Position numbers and translations under genes: made by a program. A DNA stretch of 43,504 nucleotides from Verrucomicrobiia bacterium (lineage in GTDB: Bacteria; Verrucomicrobiota; Verrucomicrobiia; Limisphaerales; CAIMTB01). The stretch lies in contig JAHCBA010000050.1 of assembly GCA_019634625.1 (NCBI GenBank), forward strand, positions 1 through 43,504, in the 5' to 3' direction. Positions within the stretch are counted from its first letter, which is position 1; each line of letters starts with the position of its first letter. The notes below the pieces were generated by a model, which saw only the letters and a program-made list of their open reading frames with translations, made no database searches and was not told the origin of the DNA. Of the stretch, positions 28,404 through 36,840 are shown in pieces.

Positions 28404-29303
28404 TCAGGGAGCGGGCGGGGGCGCCGGTTGATAACCGTGTCGGCGGACGATGGCCTGGCCGCGGTCGCTGAGGAGCAGATCGACGAGTTCGCGGGCGGCG
28501 CCTGACGGCTCGCCATCGGTGAGGAGGTAGAGGGAGCGGCTGAGCGGGTAGCGGCCGGCAGTGAGATCCGCGGGTGTAGGATGCACGACGGTGTCGGGTT
28601 CGAGGCGGAGGCCGAGGGCGAAGGTTGTGGCGTTGTCGGTCCAGGAGGCGGAGAGCGGGGCGATGGCGCCGCGGGTGGAGGCGACCTTGGCACGGGCCTC
28701 TTCGTTGCCGCCGACCTCGGGGAAACTGACGGGAGGCGCGTGGCGGGCATCGCCGTAAAGCCAGTGCACGAAGATCTCCCAGGTGCCGCGGCCGGGTTCC
28801 TTGTTGAAGAAGGCGATGCGGCGGTCGGGGCCTCCCAAGAGGTCCCAGTTGCGAAAGGTGCCCTCGTAGATGCCGCGCGCCTGATCGCGGGTCAGGCTTC
28901 GAACGCCGCCGTCCCAGACGTCGCGCGAGACCACCAGGGCGACGGCATCCACGCCGATCACCGTTTCATGGAAGCGCACCTGCGGGAACCGGGTGCGATC
29001 GGTGTCGGTGAGCGGTTTGGAAGACATGCCGACATGCGCACGTCCGTCACCGAGCAGGGCGATCCCGCCGGCGCTCCCGCCCTGGGTGTCGATGACGATG
29101 CGCAGGCCGCGTTCCCGGCGGAGGATCTCGGCCGCCTCGGCGACGGGCAGATTGACTGTGGTGGAACCGTTGACGCGGAGCACTTCAGATCCAAGTCCAC
29201 GGGGAGTCGGAAGGAAGGTCAGCAGGAGCGTCAGCAGGAGGCATGGGCTGGCGACCGGGCAGAGGCGAGGAAGCGCGGCTGCTGAAGGCCATGGGCAAAA
29301 CAC
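28404..29303 (-). CDS. pstS: Phosphate-binding periplasmic protein PstS
   Basis: 299 residues from the GTG at 29303; GTG 29324 is an alternative. The longer frame overlaps the antitoxin gene on the other strand and lacks a signal sequence. The chosen start gives a signal peptide (ASPCLLLTLLLTFLPTPRGLGS). The mature protein opens LRVNGSTTVNLPVAEAAE, the phosphate-loop region, followed by DTQGGSAGGIALLGDGRAHVGMSSKPL, then GVDAVALVVS and FFNKEPGRGTWEIF, all normal for PBP_like_2 phosphate binders. It captures phosphate outside the inner membrane and hands it to PstCA. As the first gene it should carry the promoter (Pho-type control is likely, but no clear Pho box was found). Confidence 0.9.
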   Translation of the reverse strand: MFCPWPSAAALPRLCPVASPCLLLTLLLTFLPTPRGLGSEVLRVNGSTTVNLPVAEAAEILRRERGLRIVIDTQGGSAGGIALLGDGRAHVGMSSKPLTDTDRTRFPQVRFHETVIGVDAVALVVSRDVWDGGVRSLTRDQARGIYEGTFRNWDLLGGPDRRIAFFNKEPGRGTWEIFVHWLYGDARHAPPVSFPEVGGNEEARAKVASTRGAIAPLSASWTDNATTFALGLRLEPDTVVHPTPADLTAGRYPLSRSLYLLTDGEPSGAARELVDLLLSDRGQAIVRRHGYQPAPPPAP

Positions 29304-29379
29304 ATGCCAAGAAGCGCATGTCACCAGGCCAGTGGCAACAGGAAAGTCCGAGGGTTGAATCCGGGTCCGAGCGGTCGAA

Positions 29380-29406
29380 TTGACGGTGTGGATCGACCTG
29401 TACGAT
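29380..29406 (+). promoter_or_regulatory. Possible sigma-70-type promoter for the antitoxin remnant
   Basis: TTGACG (29380-29385) and TACGAT (29401-29406) stand 15 bp apart, shorter than the ideal 17. The expected start would fall just before the antitoxin ATG at 29415, leaving little or no leader. The spacing makes this a weak call. Confidence 0.3.
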
Positions 29407-29414
29407 ATGGCGTC

Positions 29415-29707
29415 ATGGATAAAGCCAATGCGACCTACACGCGAAATCACTTGAGCGAGATACTGGCCCGCGTTCGGGAGGGAGAGACGATTCTGATCAT
29501 GGATCGGCAGCAGCCAGTTGCCCGGCTGGAACCGGTTGAGGCTGGATCGGTGGAGGGGTTGCTTTGGCAGGGGTGATCTGCGTGCGCCGGGGATTGCTTC
29601 GCCCGGCGCGGCATCGGCTCGACCCGAAGGCGCTTGTGGCCATGCCCTGGCCGGAAGCCAGGGACGGAGGAGATATCGTGGGGTCGCTTTTGGCGGATCG
29701 TGAGTGA
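29415..29707 (+). pseudogene. Phd/YefM-type antitoxin with a single-base frameshift
   Basis: The first 53 codons (29415-29576) give ANATYTRNHLSEILARVREG and then ILIMDRQQPVARLEPVEAGS, the DNA-binding half of a Phd-type antitoxin, and stop at TGA 29574. Shifting frame after the TTG at 29559-29561 (as if one base were lost) continues ALAGVICVRRGLLRPARHR and ends GGDIVGSLLADRE at 29707, a typical Phd C-terminus that binds a PIN toxin. The two halves join at the expected place, so this is one broken gene (or a sequencing error). No intact toxin follows; a short VLFVDSDSGS reading at about 29734-29763 could be the start of a lost PIN toxin. Confidence 0.72.
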
Positions 29708-29976
29708 GGGGCAAGATAAGGGCCAGACTACATAAAGTCTTATTTGTTGACTCGGATAGCGGCTCAAGAAGTCCAATTTCGAGATAAAATAGTAGGTCAG
29801 GCGCTATACTGTTGACGTTAATTTAATTGTTGACTCGGCTAAAATAATTAATGCGTCAGGCGCAATACCGTTGACGATAATAGTAAGGCAGGCGTTGTAC
29901 TGTTGACGGAACGGAATGCTTTCGGTCCGGTGATTCCCGATTGGCCGGGGGGGTGGATGGGCGCACGCTGCCGGGC
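29708..29976. repeat. AT-rich island with three copies of a GTCAGGCG...GTTGACG motif
   Basis: Three 22-bp units start at 29796, 29855 and 29887, each reading GTCAGGCG or GGCAGGCG, then a variable 7-base middle, then GTTGACG. TTGTTGACTCGG also occurs twice (near 29746 and 29828). The base composition is far more AT-rich than the rest of the window and no gene is supported here. In reverse complement the motif (CGTCAAC...CGCCTGAC) resembles those at 122-203 and 35163-35183. Confidence 0.6.
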
Positions 29977-31581
29977 ATGATCGCGTGCATCCGAAGGCAT
30001 CGGTGGCTGGTCCGGGGGGGGAGCTTTTTCGTGCTGGTGGCGATCGGGGTGTTTCTCTGGGTGCGGTGGCGGATGCAGGGTCCGTTTCGGGAGTACCGGG
30101 TGGACACAGCGTTTGTGTCCGGGGGGCCGGAGACACGGAGTGAAGGATTCGAGGTGGGGGTGGCGATGCGGGACATCACCCCGGATCTGGACCAGTACGA
30201 TTCGTGGGTGGACGTGGACGGGAACAGCCGGTTCGAGCCGGAGAAGGGGGACACTTGGGAGGATCGGAACGGGAACGGGAGGTTTGATTTCGTCTGGCTG
30301 GGCGGGTTCCACATCAACCGTCCGGCGCAGGGGGTGAACGATCCGTTGTGGGTGCGGGCGCTGGCGTTCCGGCATCGGGGGACCGTGGTGGCGCTGGTCT
30401 CGATCGACGTGGTGGGCCTGACGCACGAGCGGTTCATCAAGACCCGGCTGGAGCTGGCGGAACGATTGCCGGAGTTGCGTTACGTGGCCTTCACGGCGAC
30501 GCACACTCATAACAGTCCGGACACCATGGGGATATGGAGTCATCGTCCGTTTCCATCGCGCTTCGACGAAGGGTATGTGGAGCGGGTGATGGGCGAGGCG
30601 CGGGAGGCGGTGATCGAGGCGGTGGCGGGTCTGGAGCCGGTGGAGGTGACGGTGGCGGTCGGGGATTTGGAGCCGGAAGGGTTCGTGCGGGATTCACGGG
30701 AGCCGCTGGTGTACGACCGGGTGCTGGGGGTGGCTCGGTTTGCCAGGCTGGATGGCGGGGAAACGGTGGCGACGGCGGTGTCGTGGGGCAACCATCCCGA
30801 GGCGATGGGCAGCAAGAACCCGCTGATCAGCTCGGATTTTCCGCATTATCTGCGGGAGGCGATGGAGAACGGACTGGAGGGGGAGCATGGCATGGAAGGA
30901 TTCGGGGGGACCTGCGTGTTCCTGCAAGGGCCGGTGGGGGGATTAATGACGCCGCTGGGGTTGGAGGTGCCGGACCGGAACGGGCAGGATGTGCACCGAC
31001 AGGATGGGGTGGGGAAGACGCGGGCTTTGGGGGAGAATGTAGCATTGCGGGCGGCGGCGCTGCTGCGGGGTCCGGCGGCGCGGCGGATGGAGGACCACCG
31101 GATTGGCGTGGCGGCGCGGACGATTTTCATTCCCATCGAGGGGACCTTCCGGATCCCGATCATGCTGGGCCTGATTCATCCGGGGTGGTACGGCGGCAAG
31201 GCGCGGACCGAGGTGGCGGCGATGCGATTGGGAGAAATTGAGGTGTTGTGCATTCCGGGTGAGATCTACCCGGAGATTGTGGATGGCGGGGTGGAGTCTC
31301 CGGAAGGGGGCGACTACCCCGGGGAGCCGGTGGAGGTGCCGCCACTACGGCCGCAGATGCGTGGGGCGATGAACTGGGTGCTGAATCTGGCCAATGACGA
31401 GGTGGGCTACATCATTCCGCGGACCCAATGGGACACGCGGGCGCCCTACACGTATGGGCGCGACGAGGCGCCGTATGGGGAGGTCAACTCGGGGGGTTCC
31501 GAGGTGGCCCCGATCGTGCATCGGGAATCGCTGTCGGTGCTGGCGCGGCTCCATGAACACCTGGGAGGCGCAGTGCGGTAG
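29977..31581 (+). CDS. Neutral/alkaline ceramidase-like protein, membrane anchored
   Basis: 534 residues from the ATG at 29977 (a TTG at 29941 is possible). One N-terminal membrane span (about 12-30) anchors a large outer domain. GVAMRDITPDL and the histidine block FTATHTHNSPDTMG are the zinc-region signatures of the neutral/alkaline non-lysosomal ceramidase N-terminal family; WGNHPEAMGS supplies a further likely ligand. Between them lies an acidic stretch, DVDGNSRFEPEKGD then DRNGNGRFD, that looks like paired calcium loops. Family members hydrolyse the amide of ceramide, but many bacterial relatives have no tested substrate. It stands alone next to zwf-pgl. Confidence 0.82.
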   Translation: MIACIRRHRWLVRGGSFFVLVAIGVFLWVRWRMQGPFREYRVDTAFVSGGPETRSEGFEVGVAMRDITPDLDQYDSWVDVDGNSRFEPEKGDTWEDRNGNGRFDFVWLGGFHINRPAQGVNDPLWVRALAFRHRGTVVALVSIDVVGLTHERFIKTRLELAERLPELRYVAFTATHTHNSPDTMGIWSHRPFPSRFDEGYVERVMGEAREAVIEAVAGLEPVEVTVAVGDLEPEGFVRDSREPLVYDRVLGVARFARLDGGETVATAVSWGNHPEAMGSKNPLISSDFPHYLREAMENGLEGEHGMEGFGGTCVFLQGPVGGLMTPLGLEVPDRNGQDVHRQDGVGKTRALGENVALRAAALLRGPAARRMEDHRIGVAARTIFIPIEGTFRIPIMLGLIHPGWYGGKARTEVAAMRLGEIEVLCIPGEIYPEIVDGGVESPEGGDYPGEPVEVPPLRPQMRGAMNWVLNLANDEVGYIIPRTQWDTRAPYTYGRDEAPYGEVNSGGSEVAPIVHRESLSVLARLHEHLGGAVR

Positions 31582-31588
31582 GGGGGAG

Positions 31589-32350
31589 TCAGGGGCGATG
31601 CGTTGCCGGCGGGGCGTGGGTGATCACCACGGTGGGTTTGCCGATCCGGCCGTGGAGGACGCGGGCGAGGGGAGATTCGAGGCGACCGGCGAGGCTGTCG
31701 CGGACGACGGCTGCCTTGCCATCGCCGGTGGCGAGGACGATGACGCGGCGGGCGTTCCACAGCATGGGGTAGCCGAGGGTGAGCCGCTGAGGGGGCGGCT
31801 TGGGTCCGACGACCGAATGGAAGGGCAGCGTGGAGACCAGGTCACTGGGGAGATTGTCGGGGAAGAGGGAGGCGACGTGGCCGTCTTCGCCGACGCCGAG
31901 GAGGACGCAATCGAGGACTTCGCGTTGGGGACCGCGGCGCTCGGCCCACTGGGCCCAATCGGCGTTGGCGCGGATGACGGCCTGGTCTGGCGGGAGTTCC
32001 CCGAGGAGGCGGTGGATGCGGGCGGGAGCGACGGCGAGGCGGTCGAGGAGGGAGGTTTTGGCGACGCGGTAGTTGCTTTCGGGATGGTCGGGACGGACGC
32101 ACCGTTCGTCGGCCCAGAAGAAGTCGGCCTCGGCGAAGGGGGTGTTGCGGAGTTCGGCCTGGCGGGCGAGTTCGGAGCCGAGGATGGGGGCGATGCGTCC
32201 GCCGGAGAGGGCGAGGGCGAAGTCGCGTTCGCCGTCGAGGACGAAGGCATCGAGGAGGGTGCGGGCGGCTTCGGAGGCGGCATGGCGGTCATCGCGGCAG
32301 GCGATGATCCAGACATCCGGATTGGGCGGGAGTGCGTCGCCGGGTTTCAT
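31589..32350 (-). CDS. pgl: 6-phosphogluconolactonase
   Basis: 253 residues of the DevB/SOL family, which hydrolyses 6-phosphogluconolactone in the second step of the oxidative pentose phosphate pathway. Visible motifs are FALALSGGRIAPIL (phosphate-binding SGG loop), FFWADERCVRPDHPESNY (the W-DER signature) and LLGVGEDGHVASLFPD (catalytic GxDGHxAS-type block). It lies 35 bp downstream of zwf on the same strand, so the two form a short operon producing NADPH and 6-phosphogluconate. The gnd gene is not in the window. Confidence 0.95.
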   Translation of the reverse strand: MKPGDALPPNPDVWIIACRDDRHAASEAARTLLDAFVLDGERDFALALSGGRIAPILGSELARQAELRNTPFAEADFFWADERCVRPDHPESNYRVAKTSLLDRLAVAPARIHRLLGELPPDQAVIRANADWAQWAERRGPQREVLDCVLLGVGEDGHVASLFPDNLPSDLVSTLPFHSVVGPKPPPQRLTLGYPMLWNARRVIVLATGDGKAAVVRDSLAGRLESPLARVLHGRIGKPTVVITHAPPATHRP

Positions 32351-32385
32351 GGAGAGTCGGGTGGAAGGGGCGGTGCGGGCCGGGT

Positions 32386-33933
32386 TCAGGCGGGAGGTTG
32401 GGGATGGCGCCAGGCGTGGCCGTAGCGGGCGAGGAGTTCATCGGCGGCCGGGGGACCCCAGGATTGGGCGGGATAGAAGTGGCCGGGTTCGAGGGGACGA
32501 TCGCGCCAGCCGTCGCGGATGGCATCGACGAAGGCCCAGGCGGTTTCGAGTTCGTCGCGGCGGATGAAGAGCGTGGCGTCACCGGCCATGGCTTCGAGGA
32601 GGAGACGTTCGTAGGCCTCGGGGGTGTAGGCACCGAACTCGGCGTCATAGCTGAAGTGCATCCGGACGGGGCGGATCTGCATGGAGGTCCCGGGGACCTT
32701 GCCGTTGAAGCGGAGGGTGATGCCCTCGTCGGGCTGGAGGCGGAGGGTGAGGGAATTGGCGTCGAGACGGGGTCCGCACTGGGCGGCGAAGAGGACGTGC
32801 GGGGTGGGGCGGAACTGGACGCGGATTTCGCTGGCGCTGAGGGGCAGGTTCTTGCCGGTGCGCAGGTAGAAAGGGACGCCGGACCAGCGCCAGTTATCGA
32901 TGAGAACGCGGAGGGCGACGTAAGTTTCGACGGCGGAGTCCGGGGCAACTTTGAGCTCCTCGCGATAGGCGGGGAGGGTTTGGCCGGCGGATTCGCCGGC
33001 GGCGTACTGGCCGCGGACGACGTGGTTGCGGACCTGGTCGGGATCCCAGACGCGGAGGGCGCGGAGCAGCTTGACCTTTTCGTCGCGGATGGATTCGGCG
33101 TCGAGGGAGACGGGCGGTTCCATGGCGGTCAGCGCGAGGACCTGGAGAAGGTGGTTTTGGACCATGTCCCGCAGGGCACCGGCTTCCTCGTAGTAGCCGC
33201 CGCGGGAACCGACGCCGGGTTTTTCGCTGACGGTGATCTGGACGTGCTCGATGGAATCGCGGGACCAGAGGCGTTCGAAGATGGCGTTGGAGAACCGGAA
33301 CATGAGGAGGTTCTGGACGGTTTCCTTGCCGAGGTAATGGTCAATGCGGAAGAGCTGGGACTCGTGGGCGTGACGGGTGAGCTGGGCGTTGAGATCGCGG
33401 GCCGAGGAGAGGTCGGTGCCGAAGGGTTTCTCAATGACCACGCGACGCCAGCCAGAGGCCGATTCGGAACGGTCGATCAGGGCGCTGGCGGAGAGGCGTT
33501 CGACGACATCGGCGAACTGGGTGGGGGAGGTGGCGAGGTAGAAGAGGACATTGTGCGCGAGGGCCGGATCGCCAAAGCCCTTGAGGAGGTTGCGCAGCCG
33601 GACGTAGGCGGGGAGTTCGTGGAACTCGCCCTGGCAGTAGTGGAGGTTGGCGGCGAAGTCGGCCCATACCGCGTCCTCGACGGGACGGGTCCGGGAAAAG
33701 CGATCGAGGGCCGCACGCAGTTCGTCGCGCCATTCCGCATCCGTCTTGGGGCGGCGGGCGAAGCCCACGATGCGAAACGGCATGGGCATCTGCCGGCCGA
33801 GGAAGAGGTGGTAGAGGGCAGGGACCAGTTTGCGGGCGGTGAGGTCGCCGCTGGCGCCGAAGATGACAATGGTGCAGGGCTCCAACTGGCGGCGGCCGCT
33901 GTCGAGACGGCACACCAACAACTCGTCCAGCAT
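32386..33933 (-). CDS. zwf: Glucose-6-phosphate 1-dehydrogenase
   Basis: 515 residues from the ATG at 33933 (GTG 33948 is an alternative; the frame open to 34548 passes through repeat copy F and is rejected). The enzyme oxidises glucose-6-phosphate with NADP or NAD. The coenzyme motif is TIVIFGASGDLTARKLVPAL; the substrate and catalytic site is RIDHYLGKETVQNLL; EKPFGTDLSSARDLN precedes it. The C-terminal domain carries YLRTGKNLPLSASEI and ends normally. It is the first gene of the zwf-pgl pair. The family assignment is unambiguous. Confidence 0.97.
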   Translation of the reverse strand: MLDELLVCRLDSGRRQLEPCTIVIFGASGDLTARKLVPALYHLFLGRQMPMPFRIVGFARRPKTDAEWRDELRAALDRFSRTRPVEDAVWADFAANLHYCQGEFHELPAYVRLRNLLKGFGDPALAHNVLFYLATSPTQFADVVERLSASALIDRSESASGWRRVVIEKPFGTDLSSARDLNAQLTRHAHESQLFRIDHYLGKETVQNLLMFRFSNAIFERLWSRDSIEHVQITVSEKPGVGSRGGYYEEAGALRDMVQNHLLQVLALTAMEPPVSLDAESIRDEKVKLLRALRVWDPDQVRNHVVRGQYAAGESAGQTLPAYREELKVAPDSAVETYVALRVLIDNWRWSGVPFYLRTGKNLPLSASEIRVQFRPTPHVLFAAQCGPRLDANSLTLRLQPDEGITLRFNGKVPGTSMQIRPVRMHFSYDAEFGAYTPEAYERLLLEAMAGDATLFIRRDELETAWAFVDAIRDGWRDRPLEPGHFYPAQSWGPPAADELLARYGHAWRHPQPPA

Positions 33934-34015
33934 CGACGGATCGCTCACGGGCGGCGAGCGTGCCTCAAGGCGGCGGGGCGAGGCAACCGTGGGTGAGTTT
34001 CGTGGGTGAGTTTCG

Positions 34016-34200
34016 GGGTGGCTAGTCGGTGCATCCCGGCGTTGTGGGTGAGGAGGCAGCGGATCGGAGGGACGAGCTCCGCGACTCCTCAATCCATTGC
34101 ACCACTCCGCTGCGGCCTCGTGGAACTCGGCCCTCCGAGGCGACGCTTCGCGAAATTCGCACCTGTCCCCACAACTTCGGGATGCACGGGTGGCTCGTTG
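34016..34200 (-). mobile_element. MITE-like element, copy F (159 bp, 34029-34187) with 13-bp flanking repeats
   Basis: Opposite orientation to copy A and well preserved. Ends are GTGCATCCCGGCGTTGTGGG (34029-34048) and CCCACAACTTCGGGATGCAC (34168-34187), pairing at 18 of 20. The inner arms GGAGGGACGAGCTCCGCGA and CTCGTGGAACTCGGCCCTCC pair. GGGTGGCTAGTCG (34016-34028) and GGGTGGCTCGTTG (34188-34200) touch both ends exactly and match at 11 of 13. It separates the divergent zwf and amidase genes. Confidence 0.85.
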
Positions 34201-34264
34201 GGGAGGGGCGGGTGCTGGAGGTTGAAGGCTTGCAGTTCGGGAGGGGATGGAGAGGGTGCGGGGG

Positions 34265-35044
34265 ATGAGCGGACTGAAAGTGTTGGGGGTGCAGTGGGAT
34301 CTCGCGTGGGAGAGCCCGGAGGCGAACCGGGCGCGGGTGGAGCGGTTGCTGGAAGGGCGGCGGCCCGAACCGGAGACTCTGGTGGTTCTGCCGGAGATGT
34401 TTTCGACCGGGTTCAGCATGAACGCGGAGGGCATTTCGGAGGAGCCCGGGGGGGAGACCGAGCGATGGGCCTGGGACCGGGCGCGGGCTTGGGGCGTATG
34501 GTTGGTGGCGGGGTGGGCCCGGCGCGATGCGCAGGGGGTGGCGGGCAATGAGGCGGTGGTGGTGAGTCCGGCTGGGCGGACGGTGGCGACATATCGGAAG
34601 CGGCGTCCTTTCTCGCCGGGAGACGAACCCCGCCACTACCCAGCGGGCGGGGAGGCGGTGGTGTTCGAGTGGCGTGGGCTGGGGGTGGCGCCATTCATCT
34701 GTTACGATCTGCGCTTCCCCGAGGTTTTCGGAGCGGTGGTGGATCGGCGTCCGGAACTGCTCACGGTCATCGCGAGCTGGCCGGAGCGAAGGATCGAGCA
34801 CTGGATGACGCTGCTGCGGGCCCGGGCGATCGAGCACCAGGCGTACGTGGTGGGGGTCAACCGGACCGGGGAGGATCCGGCGCATCGGTATCCGGGCCAC
34901 TCGGTGGTGGTGGATCCCTGGGGGGAGGTGGTGGTGGATGCCGGCAGCGTGGAGGGTGTGATTGAGGCGACGTTGGATTTGGGGCGGCTGCGGGAGTACC
35001 GGGAGAAACTTCCATTCCTGGAGGATCGGCGGGTGGCGGCTTGA
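34265..35044 (+). CDS. Nitrilase-superfamily amidohydrolase (omega-amidase, YafV-like)
   Basis: 259 residues from the ATG at 34265, which has GGAGAGG 9 bp upstream; the ATG at 34247 is an alternative. The Glu-Lys-Cys triad is visible: E44 in VVLPEMFSTGF, K112 in TYRKRRPFSPGDE and C146 in FICYDLRFPE. The FSTGF after the glutamate and the CYDLRFPE block are typical of omega-amidases, which hydrolyse alpha-ketoglutaramate or ketosuccinamate in the methionine-salvage side route. The substrate is inferred from subfamily resemblance only. It stands alone between repeat copy F and the AT-rich island. Confidence 0.88.
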   Translation: MSGLKVLGVQWDLAWESPEANRARVERLLEGRRPEPETLVVLPEMFSTGFSMNAEGISEEPGGETERWAWDRARAWGVWLVAGWARRDAQGVAGNEAVVVSPAGRTVATYRKRRPFSPGDEPRHYPAGGEAVVFEWRGLGVAPFICYDLRFPEVFGAVVDRRPELLTVIASWPERRIEHWMTLLRARAIEHQAYVVGVNRTGEDPAHRYPGHSVVVDPWGEVVVDAGSVEGVIEATLDLGRLREYREKLPFLEDRRVAA

Positions 35045-35334
35045 GGTCGAAGGTGGACGGAGGGACAGGGCTGCAAAAATATTAGGTCAGGCGTTAAGTT
35101 GCGGACGGCGCGATCCTGCCGGCCTCCCTTGAAATCCCATTTGGCCACTGCGTGGGGGGATGGGGTCAACAGTAATATGCCGGTCTCTTTGTTGATTCAG
35201 TCAACAATTGGGTGTCGGTCGTATTATTATTACGGGGATGACCAAGTCACGGGGGGCAACAAAATAATAATAATGGAGTCAACAATTGGGTGTTGGTCGC
35301 ATTATCCCGATTCGCGATTTGCCCTCAGTTTCGT
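35045..35334. repeat. AT-rich island with a duplicated 29-bp unit and nested palindromes
   Basis: The 29-bp unit AGTCAACAATTGGGTG... occurs at 35199-35227 and 35277-35305 with two differences. The first copy overlaps a perfect palindrome TTGTTGA-TTCAG-TCAACAA (35189-35207). ATTATTATTA (35223-35232) faces TAATAATAAT (35265-35274), enclosing TGACCAAGTCA. GGGTCAACAGTAATATGCCG at about 35163 and TAGGTCAGGCG at about 35092 (reversed) match the motifs in the other two AT-rich regions. No gene is supported here. Confidence 0.6.
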
Positions 35335-36828
35335 TCATTGAGCGGTCCGTGTGCGGCTCGAAATCGGCGCTTCGTCATTCCCGGGAACCACCTCGTCGAT
35401 GGCCTCGATGAGGGCGTGGATCATGCGACGGAGTTGGGTGGGGGTGGTGCAGTAGGGCGGCATGACGACGACGACATCGCCGATGGGCCGGGTGAGGACG
35501 CCGCGTTGGCGCATGGCCTGGCAGACGCGCAGTCCAACCCGTTCGTGCGGGTGGAAGGGGGTGCGGGTGGGCCAGTCGCGGACCAGTTCGACGGCGGCGA
35601 CCAGGCCGACCTGGCGGACGTCGCCGACGGAAGGAAGGTGCCAGAGGGGAGGCAGGAGGCGGGTCAGGGCGGTCTCGAGGTTGGCGCGCTGGCGGAGGCC
35701 GTCAGGATGCTGGAGGAGGTGGAGGCTCTCCAGGGCGACGGCAGCGCCGAGGGGGTTGCCGGTGAAGCTGTGTCCGTGGAAGAAGGTCTTGAATTCCGAG
35801 TACTCACCAAGGAAAGCCTCGAAGACCGGGCCCGTGGTCAGGGTGGCGGCCAGGGGGAGGTAGCCGCCGGAGAGGCCTTTGGCGAGGCACAGGAAGTCAG
35901 GCTGCACGGATTCGCGATGACAGGCGAAGAGGTGGGGTTGCGGGGAGCGGGGGGGGCGGGTGGCGGCGGTGGTGCGGCCGAAGGCGGTGAAGACCTCGTC
36001 GGCAATGAGGAGGGCGCCGTGGCCGCGTACGACCTGGGCGGCACGGGCCAGCCAGCCGTCGGGTTGCGGAATCATGCCGGCGGCGCCCTGGAGGAGGGGT
36101 TCGAAGGCGAAGGCGGCATAGGGGCGGTTCTGGCGGGTGGCGCGGTGACAGGCCTGCTCGATGCGGGAGACGCATTCCCACTGGCAGACGCGGTAGGTGC
36201 GGGCGTCGGCGCGTTCGGGCCGGGCCCGGTTATAGGGGCAGCGGTAACAGTACGGGGCCATGACGGCGTCCGTGCGGTAAAGCATGCCTCCGAAGGCGGC
36301 GTGGAAGCGGTCGATGTGGCCAAGGGCCACGGCTCCGAGGGTGTCGCCGTGGTAGGCGCCCTGCAGGGACAGGAATCGGGGTCGGCGATGGCCGCGGGTG
36401 CGCCGGGCGAATTCCCAGGCCTGCTTGAGTGCGACTTCGAGGGCGGTGGAGCCGTCGTCGGAGTAGAACACCCGTTCGAGGATGGGATTTGGGACGGGGG
36501 CGGCGGGGGATCGGAGCCGGGCGGGGTTGGCGACACGGACCAATTCCGCGGCGAGGAGGGAGGCGGGTTCGTTGGCGAGTCCGAGGGCAGAGCAATGGGC
36601 GATACGGGCGAGTTGACGGCGGAGGGCGCGGTCGAGGGCGGGGTGGCGATGCCCGTGGAGGTTGGTCCAGATCGAGGCGTTGGCGTCGAGGTAGGTGCGG
36701 CCGTGGGCGTCGCGAAGGGTGGCGCCGCGGCCGGAAACAATGACCAGGGGTTCCTCGCTGAGCCAGTCCCGCATCTGGGTGAACGGGTGCCAGACATGCT
36801 TCAAGTCGAGCTGGGCAAGGGGATGCAT
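35335..36828 (-). CDS. bioA: Adenosylmethionine-8-amino-7-oxononanoate aminotransferase
   Basis: 497 residues, slightly longer than the usual 430-450. BioA transfers an amino group to KAPA to give DAPA in biotin synthesis, in most bacteria from SAM. The opening DLKHVWHPFTQMRDW is diagnostic of BioA. The PLP site lysine is K317 in CLAKGLSGGYLPLA, with LIADEVFTAFGRT as the cofactor-holding aspartate motif. A cysteine-rich insert, CYRCPYNRARPERAD with a later VCQWEC, accounts for part of the added length and resembles BioA versions called BioK that use lysine; donor choice cannot be decided by eye. It starts 12 bp after bioF. Confidence 0.93.
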   Translation of the reverse strand: MHPLAQLDLKHVWHPFTQMRDWLSEEPLVIVSGRGATLRDAHGRTYLDANASIWTNLHGHRHPALDRALRRQLARIAHCSALGLANEPASLLAAELVRVANPARLRSPAAPVPNPILERVFYSDDGSTALEVALKQAWEFARRTRGHRRPRFLSLQGAYHGDTLGAVALGHIDRFHAAFGGMLYRTDAVMAPYCYRCPYNRARPERADARTYRVCQWECVSRIEQACHRATRQNRPYAAFAFEPLLQGAAGMIPQPDGWLARAAQVVRGHGALLIADEVFTAFGRTTAATRPPRSPQPHLFACHRESVQPDFLCLAKGLSGGYLPLAATLTTGPVFEAFLGEYSEFKTFFHGHSFTGNPLGAAVALESLHLLQHPDGLRQRANLETALTRLLPPLWHLPSVGDVRQVGLVAAVELVRDWPTRTPFHPHERVGLRVCQAMRQRGVLTRPIGDVVVVMPPYCTTPTQLRRMIHALIEAIDEVVPGNDEAPISSRTRTAQ

Positions 36829-36840
36829 GGGAGCGGGGGA

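Noticed and set aside
33934-34548. Extension of zwf to 34548
   Set aside because: It crosses repeat copy F and the start of the amidase gene on the other strand; the G6PD family starts near 33933.
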